From Spirochaetaceae bacterium (GTDB lineage Bacteria; Spirochaetota; Spirochaetia; Treponematales; Rectinemataceae): a stretch of DNA of 64,000 nucleotides. Positions within the stretch are counted from its first letter, which is position 1, and the number at the start of each line of letters is the position of its first letter. The notes below the pieces were generated by a model. That model made no database searches. It saw nothing but the letters and a program-made list of their open reading frames with translations, and was not told where the DNA came from. Shown here one piece after another: positions 34,196 through 42,657 of the stretch. The translations under genes were made by a program, and so were the position numbers. Location of the stretch: NCBI GenBank assembly GCA_025358255.1, contig JANYKC010000015.1, positions 122,329 through 186,328 on the forward strand. The letters run 5' to 3'.

Positions 34196-35512
34196 TTATT
34201 CGGTATCGAGCCCTGGAGGCTTCAGTTCCTCGAGGGCGAGCAGCCGACCCGCCAATTCTCGCACAGTCTCCCTTAGCCTGAAAATGCAGTCCGTCTCCAA
34301 CGCATTGCCGCGCACCACGTCCTCGGCCAAGGATTGGCACGTGGGCGAGCCGCAAGAGCCACAGTCAAGCCCCGGCAGCTGGCCGACAAGGTGCTCGATC
34401 TCCTCGAGCATGATCATGGCCCGGAGCATGTCGGGATCCAGGAGTCGGGAGGACCTCGGGAGGATAGGGTTGTCCCAGGCGAGGGAGCCCAAACATCCAA
34501 GGCTTCTTGATGTCGCCGTCGGCATGAGAGAGATGGCCCTGTTTCCCAGCCGCGAGCGGGAGATGTAGGGATTCTCCACCGTCAGGGGGCCGCCGACGCA
34601 GCCCGCGGGACAGGCCAAGGCCTCGATATACTGGATTCCCTTCAGCTTGCCGTTCTCCAAGGCCTCGAGGACGCCAATCACGTTCGCAATGCCATCCACG
34701 GAAATGGATCGCCTCTCGCCCAAGGCCTTGCTCTCGCCTTCGCTCATGGCCCAGGCAAGGCCCGCCCCTCCGGCATGGGAGATAGGCTTTTTCCCTGCCT
34801 TGCCCAGCGCGGCTCGGAGCGGGAGGTAGATGTCCTTGAGGCCGATGACGGCGTCGACCGCCGATTTTTCATAGCCGAGGGGTGCGCGGGCGGCGGTGAC
34901 CTTGCCTGCACAGGGGCTTATGAAAAAGACCCCGATGCCGCTTTCGCCGGGATGAAGCACTTCCTTCACGTAGCGGGCCGCGACTTCCATCGGGGGGAGG
35001 AGGGGCACGAGGTTGGGGATAAGGCTTGGATAGCGGACCTGGACAAGCTTGACGACCGCCGGGCAAGCGCTCGAGACGAGGGGCCGCGGCTGGGCATCAG
35101 GCGTTCCTGCCATCCGGCCCTCCATCAGGCCCTTGGTCGCCGCGGTCACGAGTTCCGCGGCCTCGGCCACCTCGAAGACCTCATCGAAACCGAGTGCGAG
35201 GAGGCCGCCAAGGATGCGGTCGATGGAGATCGATTCCTCGAATTGGGAAAAGAGGGCCGGGGCGGGCATTGCGACCTTGAGCCTGAAATCGCCCAACGCG
35301 GAGAGTGAATCGGAAACGGCTTTCTTCGCTCCGTGGGGGCAGGTCCTGATGCATTCGCCGCAGTCGATGCAGCGCTCGGCGATGATCCTGGCCTTGCCCT
35401 TCCTCACCCGTATGGCCTCGCTCGGGCATTGCTTGATGCAGGTCGTGCAACCGACGCAGCGATCGGGGTCGAGGGTCACGGAATGGAAATACGGAAGGCC
35501 GACAGGACTCAT
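34196..35512 (-). CDS. [FeFe]-hydrogenase-like iron-sulfur protein (putative sensor)
   Basis: The 438-residue protein has two N-terminal 4Fe-4S clusters (CVGCTTCIKQCP and CIDCGECIRTCP), a hydrogenase large-subunit-like core and a C-terminal Cys cluster (CGSCGSPTCQSLAEDVVRG). The H-cluster motifs are altered: SSACPAVV in place of TSCCPxW, SPCAGK for L2 and CPAGCVGG for L3. Three of four expected Cys positions are kept. This resembles group D / sensory hydrogenases rather than hydrogen-producing enzymes. Its start overlaps the stop of the ATPase gene (ATGA). Confidence 0.82.
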   Translation of the reverse strand: MSPVGLPYFHSVTLDPDRCVGCTTCIKQCPSEAIRVRKGKARIIAERCIDCGECIRTCPHGAKKAVSDSLSALGDFRLKVAMPAPALFSQFEESISIDRILGGLLALGFDEVFEVAEAAELVTAATKGLMEGRMAGTPDAQPRPLVSSACPAVVKLVQVRYPSLIPNLVPLLPPMEVAARYVKEVLHPGESGIGVFFISPCAGKVTAARAPLGYEKSAVDAVIGLKDIYLPLRAALGKAGKKPISHAGGAGLAWAMSEGESKALGERRSISVDGIANVIGVLEALENGKLKGIQYIEALACPAGCVGGPLTVENPYISRSRLGNRAISLMPTATSRSLGCLGSLAWDNPILPRSSRLLDPDMLRAMIMLEEIEHLVGQLPGLDCGSCGSPTCQSLAEDVVRGNALETDCIFRLRETVRELAGRLLALEELKPPGLDTE

Positions 35513-35940
35513 TTCCCTTCCCCGGCAGTCGGCAGGCGGATGAGGATCGTCACGGTAGTCCCCTCGCCAACAACACTCTCCACCTTGAGCTCGTCCGCGT
35601 TGCGCCTCATGTTGGGAAGCCCCATGCCCGCGCCAAAGCCAAGCTCGCGGATCCATTCGGGGGCGGTCGAGTATCCCTCGGTCATCGCAAGGTCGATGTC
35701 CGGGATGCCTGGCCCCCTGTCGCGCATCGTGATGAGCACCCGCTCTGGAGACAGATCCGCCTCGGCGACCCCCCCTCCTGCGTGGATGACCATGTTGATC
35801 TCGGCCTCGTACATGGCCACGGAGCTGTGCTTGATCACGGCCGGATCTATCCCCAGCTGGCTGAGGACATGCTTGAACTCGGTGGAGGCCTTCCCTGCCC
35901 GCGCGAAATCATCGCCCCTTACCGTGTATAGGTACTTCAT
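35509..35940 (-). CDS. RsbW-like ATP-binding (HATPase) protein
   Basis: The 143-residue protein is a stand-alone GHKL ATPase of the anti-sigma/serine kinase type. It has the N-box-like YEAEINMVIHAGGG, G1 ITMRDRGPGIPD, and GFGAGMGLPNMRRNADEL followed by GEGTTVTILIRL. The DRGPGI Asp is the expected Mg/ATP contact. It lies between the DRTGG and hydrogenase-like genes with translational coupling to the latter. A partner anti-anti-sigma protein is not in the window. Confidence 0.85.
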   Translation of the reverse strand: MKYLYTVRGDDFARAGKASTEFKHVLSQLGIDPAVIKHSSVAMYEAEINMVIHAGGGVAEADLSPERVLITMRDRGPGIPDIDLAMTEGYSTAPEWIRELGFGAGMGLPNMRRNADELKVESVVGEGTTVTILIRLPTAGEGK

Positions 35941-35948
35941 TGGGAGCG

Positions 35949-36308
35949 CTAGGCGATCTCTCGCACTCCCCCCGCGCGGAGGCCGGCTTCATAGAGACGC
36001 CCGCAGGCGAGGAACATCGAGTACTTGGTGCACAGGAGGATCATGCCGTTCTCCCTGGCCATCTCGACCATGTCGTCGCCCGGCGTCTTGCCGCGCACGA
36101 AAACGACGACCTTGATGTCGAGGAGGTCAGCGGTCCGTATCGCCTGCGGGTTGACAAGCCCGGTGAGGAGGACGACCCGGTCCTTGACGAAGGCCATGAC
36201 ATCGCTCATGAGGTCGGCCCCGCAAGCCGCGCAGACTTCCAGGTCGAGGCAGTCGCCGCCAGCGACCACACGCGCATCGAGGATTTCCACGATCTTCTCT
36301 ACCGTCAT
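35949..36308 (-). CDS. DRTGG-domain protein
   Basis: The 119-residue protein shows a DRTGG-like alpha/beta fold: VEILDARVVAGGDCLDLEV, CGADLMSDVMAFVKDRVVLLTGL, ADLLDIKVVVFVRGKTP and GMILLCTKYSMFLACGRLYEAGL. In other anaerobes DRTGG domains accompany hydrogenase-like and RsbW-like genes in a sensory cassette. It is the first gene of the cassette, eight bases upstream of the ATPase. The ligand is unknown. Confidence 0.82.
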   Translation of the reverse strand: MTVEKIVEILDARVVAGGDCLDLEVCAACGADLMSDVMAFVKDRVVLLTGLVNPQAIRTADLLDIKVVVFVRGKTPGDDMVEMARENGMILLCTKYSMFLACGRLYEAGLRAGGVREIA

Positions 36309-36412
36309 CCTAGGTCCCCCCTGGGAACCCAACGATAGCATGGACTTTCCGGAAGCCTCAAGCGGAGCGCGGAGCGTGCTGACTCCCGAAGGCGGCATGG
36401 GACCGGATTCCC

Positions 36413-36439
36413 TTAAGTAGTCCCGCGGTTCTCCGATAT
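36413..36439 (+). promoter_or_regulatory. Sigma-28 (FliA)-type promoter of flaB
   Basis: TTAAGTAG, an 11-base spacer and TCCGATAT match the flagellar consensus TAAAGTTT-N11-GCCGATAA at 5 of 8 and 6 of 8 positions. The predicted start is near 36446, giving a 180-base leader. Confidence 0.6.
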
Positions 36440-36445
36440 TCAAAA

Positions 36446-36624
36446 TGAACGGTACGGGTTCCCTCCTTCAGCGGAGGTCACGTAACGCGTTCAAACGCGA
36501 CCGCCCGCCCGTAAGGGACGGGGAAGGCGGCTCGCGTGGCAGGACCGGCGCATTGCACCGGCATGGAAGCCGCGGGGGCATCCCGAGACTGGAATGCCCC
36601 CGATACGATCGAAAGGAGTAACGT
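36446..36624 (+). other. Structured 5' leader of flaB
   Basis: The leader holds several inverted repeats: ggttccctcctt/cggagg, a ccggcgcattgcaccgg stem, and GGGGGCAT-cccgagactgga-ATGCCCCC at about 36573-36601. The last lies directly before the gaaaggag ribosome site of flaB, where it could affect access. No T tract follows, so it is not a terminator. Confidence 0.5.
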
Positions 36625-37485
36625 ATGGTAATCAATCACAATCTCAGCGCTATGTTCGCCAATCGCTCTCTCGGAGCCACGAATCTCGAGAACCAGAAGG
36701 AAGTTGAGAAACTCTCTTCCGGCCAGCGCATCAACCGCGCGGGCGACGATGCCTCCGGCCTCGCCGTCTCCGAAAAAATGCGTTCCCAGATCCGTGGCCT
36801 ACAGCGTGCGTCGAAGAACGCGCAGGATGGCATCTCCTTTATCCAGACGACAGAAGGCTTCCTCCAGGAGTCGCAGGACATCATCCAGCGTCTCCGCGAA
36901 CTCGCGGTGCAGTCGGCCAACGGCATCTACACCTCTGAGGACCGGATGCAGATCCAGGTCGAGGTAAGCTCCCTTGTCGAGGAGATAGACCGGATCGCCA
37001 GCCATGCGCAGTTCAACGGCCTCAACCTTCTCACCGGCCGATTCGCCAGGGAGACGGGCGAGAACACACCTACTGGTTCTATGTGGTTCCATATCGGTTC
37101 CAACATGGACCAGCGGACCCGTGTGTACATCGGCACCATGACCTCCAAGGCGCTCGGCGTCCGTTCCGTCGGGGACAACACCATCATGTCCATCAACAAC
37201 CCCGACGATGCGAACCGCTCGATCGGCATCCTCGACGCCGCCCTCAAGCGGATCTCCAAGCAGCGAGCCGACCTTGGCGCCTACCAGAACAGGCTCGAGC
37301 ACGCGGTTCGCGGCATCGACGTGGGGGCGGAAAACCTCCAGGCCGCGGAGAGCCGGATCCGCGACACCGACATGGCGAGCGAAATGGTCAACTTCACGAA
37401 AGGCAAGATCCTCGCCCAGGCCGGCAACGCGCTCCTCGCGCAGGCCAACCAGACCACGCAGCAGGTCATGCAGCTCCTCCAGTAG
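36625..37485 (+). CDS. flaB: Periplasmic flagellar core flagellin FlaB
   Basis: The 286-residue protein has the conserved flagellin ends and no variable outer domain, as in spirochaete FlaB. The N-terminal D0/D1 part has [42 protein letters not shown] and [14 protein letters not shown]. The C-terminal part has [19 protein letters not shown] and [13 protein letters not shown]. It forms the core of the endoflagellum in the periplasm, without a classical signal peptide. A good aaaggag site precedes the ATG. Expression is probably controlled by FliA through the promoter at 36413. Confidence 0.97.
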   Translation: MVINHNLSAMFANRSLGATNLENQKEVEKLSSGQRINRAGDDASGLAVSEKMRSQIRGLQRASKNAQDGISFIQTTEGFLQESQDIIQRLRELAVQSANGIYTSEDRMQIQVEVSSLVEEIDRIASHAQFNGLNLLTGRFARETGENTPTGSMWFHIGSNMDQRTRVYIGTMTSKALGVRSVGDNTIMSINNPDDANRSIGILDAALKRISKQRADLGAYQNRLEHAVRGIDVGAENLQAAESRIRDTDMASEMVNFTKGKILAQAGNALLAQANQTTQQVMQLLQ

Positions 37486-37534
37486 TTCCCTTCTGGAGAT
37501 CGCGCCGGGGCATCCAGCCCGGAGCGGCGGACCG

Positions 37535-37573
37535 GCGGCCCGTTCCTTTCCGAAGGAGCGGGCCGCTTCTATT
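37535..37573 (+). terminator. Terminator after flaB
   Basis: The stem GCGGCCCGTTCCTT/AAGGAGCGGGCCGC closes on a tccg loop and is followed by a short T-rich tract (ttctatt). Confidence 0.75.
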
Positions 37574-37591
37574 CCGAACCACCGCTTCCGG

Positions 37592-37620
37592 TTGCGGCTT
37601 CCTTCGACCAAGCGTATAAT
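37592..37620 (+). promoter_or_regulatory. Sigma-70-type promoter, probably leaderless transcript
   Basis: TTGCGG, a 17-base spacer and a perfect TATAAT (37615-37620) end ten bases before the ATG at 37630. Initiation about seven bases past the -10 would start at or within three bases of the ATG. No Shine-Dalgarno is present. Confidence 0.65.
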
Positions 37621-37629
37621 CCCTGCCGA

Positions 37630-39258
37630 ATGGAAGCGCTACCGAAAGAAAAACAACGCGAGCTCATCAAACGCGTCTTCCCGGAACTCCGCTACGGAGG
37701 GGACCCGGACATCGAACGCTACTTCGACTGTCGCCGGGCGGGGCGCATGGGCGAAGCCCTTTCCATCTACAACGGCCACCTCCTCATGCGCTATCCCGAG
37801 GACGCGAAACGGGTCCTCCTCCTCAGGCTGTATCGCGAAGGCGACCCGCGCTGGTTGGGCTTCCAGGAAGAGCTCATCCTCGACCTCGCGGGCCGGATCG
37901 CTGCAGGCATCGCACGCAACATAGACATCCTCGTCCATCCCCTCTCCCTCCTCGACCATGGGGACGCCTACAGGGCCCTCGCCGTGTCGGAGGCCATCCT
38001 CCGCATCATCCCTGCGAAGGACGATGACGCACTCCTTTTCCTGGACCGCTACGAAAGCCTCGCACTCCTCCTTCGCCACAGGGCGGCCGAGATGGAGCGC
38101 GCCCAAAGGCTCCTCCGCGAGTACGTCGCCATGACCAAGGCCGACTCGCCCTCCGAATACGACTTCATCGCCCGAAGCGAGGCCCTGGAAGCCCGGCGCC
38201 GGGAAGCGGAGGCGAGGACTGGACGCGCCGCGACCGGCAAAAAAGAGACCAATTATGATTTCATCGCGGGAAGCGAGGCGCTCGAGGCGCGCAGGCGACA
38301 TGAGGAGGAGGCCCGGTCGCGGTTCTTCGACCTCTCACGCATCCGTTTTTCCGACGAGGATCGCGCCCGCATCGAGATACCCCAGGCCATCACGCGCAAG
38401 GAGGACAGGGTCCTGGCCTTCTGCTGGAAATACTGGGAGCTGGTGGGGGACCAGGGCTTCGAACGCATGGTCTTCCTCTGGTCCAAGAAATTCGGCACGA
38501 GGCATTACGCGATCTACCATTCCATCAAGATAGGCCGGCTGCGGCGCCATACGGACGACGAGATCCTCACCGCGGTCTCGACCATCCTCTCAAGCAGTTA
38601 CAGCTATTCCGTCTCGGGGGACCTCTACATGCAGGCGTCATGGCGCCGCCTCAGGGCAAATGCCGAGGCGGAACGCGCACTTTCCCTCGAAGCCGCGCGG
38701 ACCGGCGGGACATCAGCTTCCCCTGCCTTCATCGCCGGGGCGACAACGGAAAGCGCGCCTGCGGCGGCTTCGGCGGAGCTCCCGGCGACGCAGACCCCAA
38801 GCCCCCCCCCACGGGAAGCCAGTGGCAAGGCCAGCGGCAAGGTTGGCGGAATCAGCCCCCTGTATCCCGAGGCCAGGAAAGCCCATGCGATCCAGAAACC
38901 CGCGGTCCGCAAGCCCGAGGCGGTACGGGAATTGGTGTCCCGATCAGGATCCGTATCGGACCGAATAAGGAAGCTTTCCGGGAAGGCCTACGACGTCTAC
39001 AAGCAGCTCTTCCTCGAACAGGTCCGGCTCGACATCCATCGTATCCTCCTGACCCATAGGCGCCGCGCCTTCAGGCTGTTCGACGATTCGGCGAACCAGG
39101 CCGAGGACATCATCTATGCCTACATGACCGCGCATTACGCGGATCCCTTCATGAACTGGGAAGAGTCGCCCGAACGCGCCAAGGTGGAGAGCCTCGGCTA
39201 CGCCCTCCCATCGCTGGATCCAATGATCGAATCGTGGTACCGCAGGCGGGAAGCCTAG
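37630..39258 (+). CDS. Conserved-type protein of unknown function, 542 residues
   Basis: No family is recognised. The protein is soluble and mostly helical; residues 1-180 look like TPR-type or HEAT-type helices. Residues about 176-225 contain a duplicated EYDFIARSEALEARRR / NYDFIAGSEALEARRR unit, then a helical core (RVLAFCWKYWELVGDQGF). A low-complexity Ala/Pro/Ser linker runs from about 350 to 430. A final helical domain ends in DEDIIYAY-like AEDIIYAYMTAHYADPFMNW. It lies between flaB and recR, with a probable leaderless promoter. The function is unknown. Confidence 0.75.
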   Translation: MEALPKEKQRELIKRVFPELRYGGDPDIERYFDCRRAGRMGEALSIYNGHLLMRYPEDAKRVLLLRLYREGDPRWLGFQEELILDLAGRIAAGIARNIDILVHPLSLLDHGDAYRALAVSEAILRIIPAKDDDALLFLDRYESLALLLRHRAAEMERAQRLLREYVAMTKADSPSEYDFIARSEALEARRREAEARTGRAATGKKETNYDFIAGSEALEARRRHEEEARSRFFDLSRIRFSDEDRARIEIPQAITRKEDRVLAFCWKYWELVGDQGFERMVFLWSKKFGTRHYAIYHSIKIGRLRRHTDDEILTAVSTILSSSYSYSVSGDLYMQASWRRLRANAEAERALSLEAARTGGTSASPAFIAGATTESAPAAASAELPATQTPSPPPREASGKASGKVGGISPLYPEARKAHAIQKPAVRKPEAVRELVSRSGSVSDRIRKLSGKAYDVYKQLFLEQVRLDIHRILLTHRRRAFRLFDDSANQAEDIIYAYMTAHYADPFMNWEESPERAKVESLGYALPSLDPMIESWYRRREA

Positions 39259-39277
39259 CTGCCGGCGAGCGCGCGCC

Positions 39278-39865
39278 TCAGAGCTTGACGCGGCCGCGGA
39301 AGGAACGGGCAAGGGTCAGGCGATCGGCATACTCCAGGTCCCCGCCGACGGGAATCCCCGTGGCGAGCCGGGTCACGGAGACACCCGAGGATTCAAGGAC
39401 GCGCTTGACATAAAGCGCAGTCGTATCGCCCTCCACGGTCGGGTTCGTCGCCACCACCACTTCGGTCACCGCACCGCTGGCAAGCCGCTCGGCCAGCTCC
39501 GCAATCCTGAGCTTCTCGGGGCCAATTCCGTCTAGGGGCGAGATCAAGCCGCCGAGCACATGGTAGAGGCCGCGGAATTCCCGCGAGGCCTCGATGGTCA
39601 CGACATCCTGGGGTTGCTCCACCACGCAGAGCAGTGCCTGGTCGCGGGACGGCGAGGCGCACACTGGACATGGGTCGCTTTCCGTGTAGGATCCGCAGGT
39701 CGAGCAGAATATCACCGATGCCTTGAGCGCGAGTATCCGCTCGGCGAGGGCTTCGGCATAGGACCGGTCGCTCTTGAGGAGATGCCAAGCCACTCGCAGG
39801 GCGCTTTTCTTGCCGATGCCGGGGAGACGCGTAAGAAGCTCGACGACCTCGTCGAGGGCTTTCAC
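39278..39865 (-). CDS. recR: Recombination mediator RecR
   Basis: The 195-residue protein has the N-terminal helix-hairpin-helix LPGIGKKSALRVAW, the zinc-binding CSTC...CPVC finger, the Toprim domain (LCVVEQPQDV, YHVLGGLISPLDG, VVVATNPTVEGDTTALY) and a Walker-like C-terminal GGDLEYADRLTLARSF. RecR helps load RecA at gaps with RecO. It forms a coupled operon dnaX-ybaB-recR on the minus strand; its start overlaps the ybaB stop. Confidence 0.97.
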   Translation of the reverse strand: MKALDEVVELLTRLPGIGKKSALRVAWHLLKSDRSYAEALAERILALKASVIFCSTCGSYTESDPCPVCASPSRDQALLCVVEQPQDVVTIEASREFRGLYHVLGGLISPLDGIGPEKLRIAELAERLASGAVTEVVVATNPTVEGDTTALYVKRVLESSGVSVTRLATGIPVGGDLEYADRLTLARSFRGRVKL

Positions 39866-40197
39866 GCGATCCCGCTCCCGGGGAAGCCTGGGGGCAGGCC
39901 CATGCCACCCATGCCCATCGAAAACTCCCTGCCCAGCTCTTCGCGTATCCGGCTTGCGGCATCATTGAAGGCGGCACGGACCAGGTCCTGGAGCATCGAA
40001 GCATCGGAAGGGTCGATGATCTCCGGCGCGATCACACATGCCCTCATCTCGAACGCGCCATTGAGCGTGATCCGCACAAGGCCCCCTCCCGATGAACCGG
40101 TCACCTCGATCGCCATGGTCTTGGCGCGCAGCTGTTCGGCCTGGGCCTGGATGGCCTGGGGATCCTTGATCAATCGCATGATATCGCTAAAGTCCAT
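39862..40197 (-). CDS. ybaB: YbaB/EbfC nucleoid-associated protein
   Basis: The 111-residue protein matches YbaB/EbfC: MRLIKDPQAIQAQAEQLRAKTMAIEVTGSSGGGLVRITLNG, then PEIIDPSDASMLQDLVRAAFNDA and a Gly/Met-rich tail MGMGGMGLPPGFPG. The family binds DNA as a dimer. Two adjacent ATG codons (40200, 40197) follow a ggaggaa site; the second has better spacing. It overlaps the dnaX stop by about ten bases. Confidence 0.95.
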   Translation of the reverse strand: MDFSDIMRLIKDPQAIQAQAEQLRAKTMAIEVTGSSGGGLVRITLNGAFEMRACVIAPEIIDPSDASMLQDLVRAAFNDAASRIREELGREFSMGMGGMGLPPGFPGSGIA

Positions 40198-42301
40198 CAT
40201 TTCCTCCGAGGCTTTTCGCCTGCATCCTCTGACCCCTGAAAACGCGGGCCACGATGGCCGCGGAGTCGTCCTGCTCTTCCTCGCGCAAGGCGCCGCTGCC
40301 TGGGGCCAGCGGCACGGCGACGCGGAGCTCAACCTTGAGCGATCTGCCGGCCGCCTTGGCCACGGCTTGGGATAGGGTGGGAAGCTCGGCTTTCACCACG
40401 CTTTCCTCCATGCCGCTCTTAAACGGAATGACGAGCCGTGTATCCTCGAGTATCCACCGCTGAGAGGTCGACAATCCCGTGCTGAGGAGGGGATTCGCCC
40501 GTCCCAAGCCCTCCATCACGTCCTTCCTGATCCGTTCGGATTCCGCGCCGTTGTCTGGCATCAGCATCGCGGGCATTGTTTCAGGCATTGTCGGATTTGC
40601 GGCCCAAAGCTCCTCATCCTCGTCGTCCCCGTCGTCTTCATCCCCGCCGTCGGAAAGGCCTGACCCGGAAATGTCCATCATCACCGCAGGTGATGCCGTC
40701 GCCGCAGGTGATGCCGTCGCCGCAGGTGACGATACCAGCGTTGCATTTTTGTCATTGACCGCGGCGGCAGGGACCGGCATCTCGGCTCTGTCCAATGCCG
40801 CGGAGGCGGATTGTGCCGCGGCAATCCCTTCCCAGCTTGCCCTCACAGGGGGACTGGCCGAAGGCAGGCGCTGCGATGCATCGATGCTATCCTCAGATCC
40901 GCCTACTGTCGCCGCAAGGCTGGAGAATGCGGATTTCAGGCTCGTGGAGAATTCAGGCTTTTTTTTTTCGCCGCCTGACGCCGAACCTGCGCCGCTCTCG
41001 TCTCGAAGGGGCTTGGCTTCGGCCATCGAGGCCCGAGTCTCTGGACTCCGCCCGGACGAGGCTGTCGCGGACCTTGTCTCACCTGGCGCGCCTGTTTCGT
41101 CGCCCGTGGCAGCCGCCAAGCGCTTCTTCAAGGCGGCTACGGTCCAGGCAAGCTCGGTCACGGTTATGTAGCTTGGAAGCCGAGCCAGACGGGCGACAGC
41201 CAACTCGAGCTCGAAACGAGGATCGACGGTAAACCGTATATCGCGATGGAGGTCGAGGAGTTCTCCCAAGGCCCGCTCGATCTGCTCGGGATTGAGGGCA
41301 TCGAGGACGAGCGCGCTGAAGGCATCCTTGGTGGCGCCGATGAGGGATTCTCGATCGATGCCGTTCTTGAGCAAGAGGAGGGAGCGGCAGTACTCGACTG
41401 CGTCCAGGACAAGCTGTTCGGGCGAGACACCGCGGGCAAGGATCGCGTCGAGGGCCTCGAGGCCGCGCTTGGTGCCGCCTTCGGCGCCACCAGCGGACGT
41501 TTGGCTTACCGATGGGACGGCCACAGTGCACAACAAGCACTCAAACAGGTCATTCATCGCATCAAGGCCGACAAGACCCATCTTTTCCCTGATCTTCCCA
41601 TAGCTGATGCGGCCTTCGGAAAAAGCCGCAACCTGGTCAAACAAGGTATAGGCGTCACGCGGCGAGCCTCCGGCTTCCTTCGCTATCCACAGCAGGGCAT
41701 CATCATCGACGGCGACACCGAGCTCGGCGGCTGCCACCTGAAGGAGGGCTTTCAATTTCGCGATCGGGACGAGGCGAAAGGCGAATTGCTGGCAGCGGCT
41801 CTTGATCGTCGCGGGAACCTTGTGTAGTTCGGTGGTCGCGAAAATGAAGACCACATATGGCGGCGGCTCCTCGATGGTCTTGAGGAGGGCGTTGAAGGCG
41901 CTCATGGAGAGCATGTGCACTTCATCGATTATATAGACCTTGTAGCGGCTGCTATTGGGGGGGAAGAGGACCTCGTCCTTGATCTGCCGCACGTTGTCCA
42001 CGGAAGTATTGGAAGCGCCGTCGATCTCTATCACGTCGAAACTCGATCCGGCGGTGATGGACTTGCAGGAGGAGCATACGCCACAGGGCTTCGAACCCGG
42101 TCCCTTTTCGCAGTTCAGGGCCTTGGCGAGGATCCTGGCCGTGCTCGTCTTGCCGCAGCCACGCGGTCCGGAGAACAGGTACGCGTGGGCGATGCGTCCG
42201 CTCGCGAGTGAAGCCCCAAGGGTCGCGGAAACGAAGTCCTGTCCGGCGAGTTCTTCAAAGCCCTGCGGGCGTTTCCTGGCGGCGGTTATCTCATAGGGCA
42301 T
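40187..42301 (-). CDS. dnaX: DNA polymerase III subunits gamma/tau DnaX
   Basis: The 704-residue clamp-loader ATPase has a Walker A motif (FSGPRGCGKTSTARI), a zinc finger (CEKGPGSKPCGVCSSC), VYIIDEVHMLSMSAFNALLKTIEEPP, and the sensor SRCQQFAFRL. A low-complexity acidic/Ala-rich linker (about 400-600) and a C-terminal tau domain follow. An uninterrupted A10 run on the coding strand (40968-40959) encodes EKKK at residues 445-448. A one-base slip there would give EKKKA and a stop, making a 449-residue gamma-like product. The start at 42301 was chosen because MPYEITAARKRPQ matches family N termini. Confidence 0.97.
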   Translation of the reverse strand: MPYEITAARKRPQGFEELAGQDFVSATLGASLASGRIAHAYLFSGPRGCGKTSTARILAKALNCEKGPGSKPCGVCSSCKSITAGSSFDVIEIDGASNTSVDNVRQIKDEVLFPPNSSRYKVYIIDEVHMLSMSAFNALLKTIEEPPPYVVFIFATTELHKVPATIKSRCQQFAFRLVPIAKLKALLQVAAAELGVAVDDDALLWIAKEAGGSPRDAYTLFDQVAAFSEGRISYGKIREKMGLVGLDAMNDLFECLLCTVAVPSVSQTSAGGAEGGTKRGLEALDAILARGVSPEQLVLDAVEYCRSLLLLKNGIDRESLIGATKDAFSALVLDALNPEQIERALGELLDLHRDIRFTVDPRFELELAVARLARLPSYITVTELAWTVAALKKRLAAATGDETGAPGETRSATASSGRSPETRASMAEAKPLRDESGAGSASGGEKKKPEFSTSLKSAFSSLAATVGGSEDSIDASQRLPSASPPVRASWEGIAAAQSASAALDRAEMPVPAAAVNDKNATLVSSPAATASPAATASPAVMMDISGSGLSDGGDEDDGDDEDEELWAANPTMPETMPAMLMPDNGAESERIRKDVMEGLGRANPLLSTGLSTSQRWILEDTRLVIPFKSGMEESVVKAELPTLSQAVAKAAGRSLKVELRVAVPLAPGSGALREEEQDDSAAIVARVFRGQRMQAKSLGGNDGL
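40959..40968 (-). promoter_or_regulatory. A10 slippery run in dnaX (candidate gamma-producing site)
   Basis: The coding strand reads GAA AAA AAA AAG CCT GA. Adding one A by transcription slippage, or a -1 ribosomal slip, gives GAA AAA AAA AAA GCC TGA. The stop would be at 40955-40953, just after the conserved ATPase domain. Confidence 0.7.
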
Positions 42302-42367
42302 GGGTGGATAGTACCGCAAAGCAGTGAGGCGGTAAAGGAGTTACAAGGGAGTTTGGGGGGATGCCTC

Positions 42368-42482
42368 AAGCGTCTGAAGCCAGGCGGTCTGCGGCACAGC
42401 TCCTGTCGCGTACCGTTGCTTCCTTCCGGACCTGGCGGGATTAGGCGACGGCGACTTGCGCAGTGCCTGGCTTCAGACGTTC
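42368..42482 (-). ncRNA. ffs: Small signal recognition particle RNA (4.5S-like)
   Basis: On the minus strand the signature GCCAGGTCCGGAAGGAAGCA lies near 42434-42415, with closing arms cgtctgaagccaggc (42371-42385) and gcctggcttcagacg (42465-42479) on the plus strand. The length of about 110 nt and the tetraloop region fit a bacterial SRP RNA. It is just upstream of dnaX, the common genomic order. Confidence 0.93.
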
Positions 42483-42497
42483 GAAGCGGTTCAAATG

Positions 42498-42628
42498 CGG
42501 AGAGAGGGGGATTCGGTTCTCGTCGCTTTCGTCCTGAAAGCTCCTCGAACCCGCCTTCGCCCTCTGATGGCGGCATCCATGCCGCCTTTTCCTCCCTGCG
42601 GTCGGCGAGGGATTCGGTTCGAATCCCC
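42498..42628. repeat. tRNA-Ser-associated element R1
   Basis: Begins with an exact 18-base copy of the 3' end of tRNA-Ser (cggagagagggggattcg) and ends with ggttcgaatcccc in inverted orientation. Inside are hairpins GCTTTC-gtcct-GAAAGC and GGCGGCAT-cc-ATGCCGCC. It lies about 30 bases downstream, in the transcription direction, of tRNA-Ser(GGA). Confidence 0.85.
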
Positions 42629-42657
42629 ACCTTACACTGAAAAGAAAACCACGGTAG

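Noticed and set aside
40685..40730. Short tandem repeat in dnaX as a regulatory element
   Set aside because: It encodes the low-complexity SPAATASPAATAS linker and is sufficiently explained by slippage in a linker.
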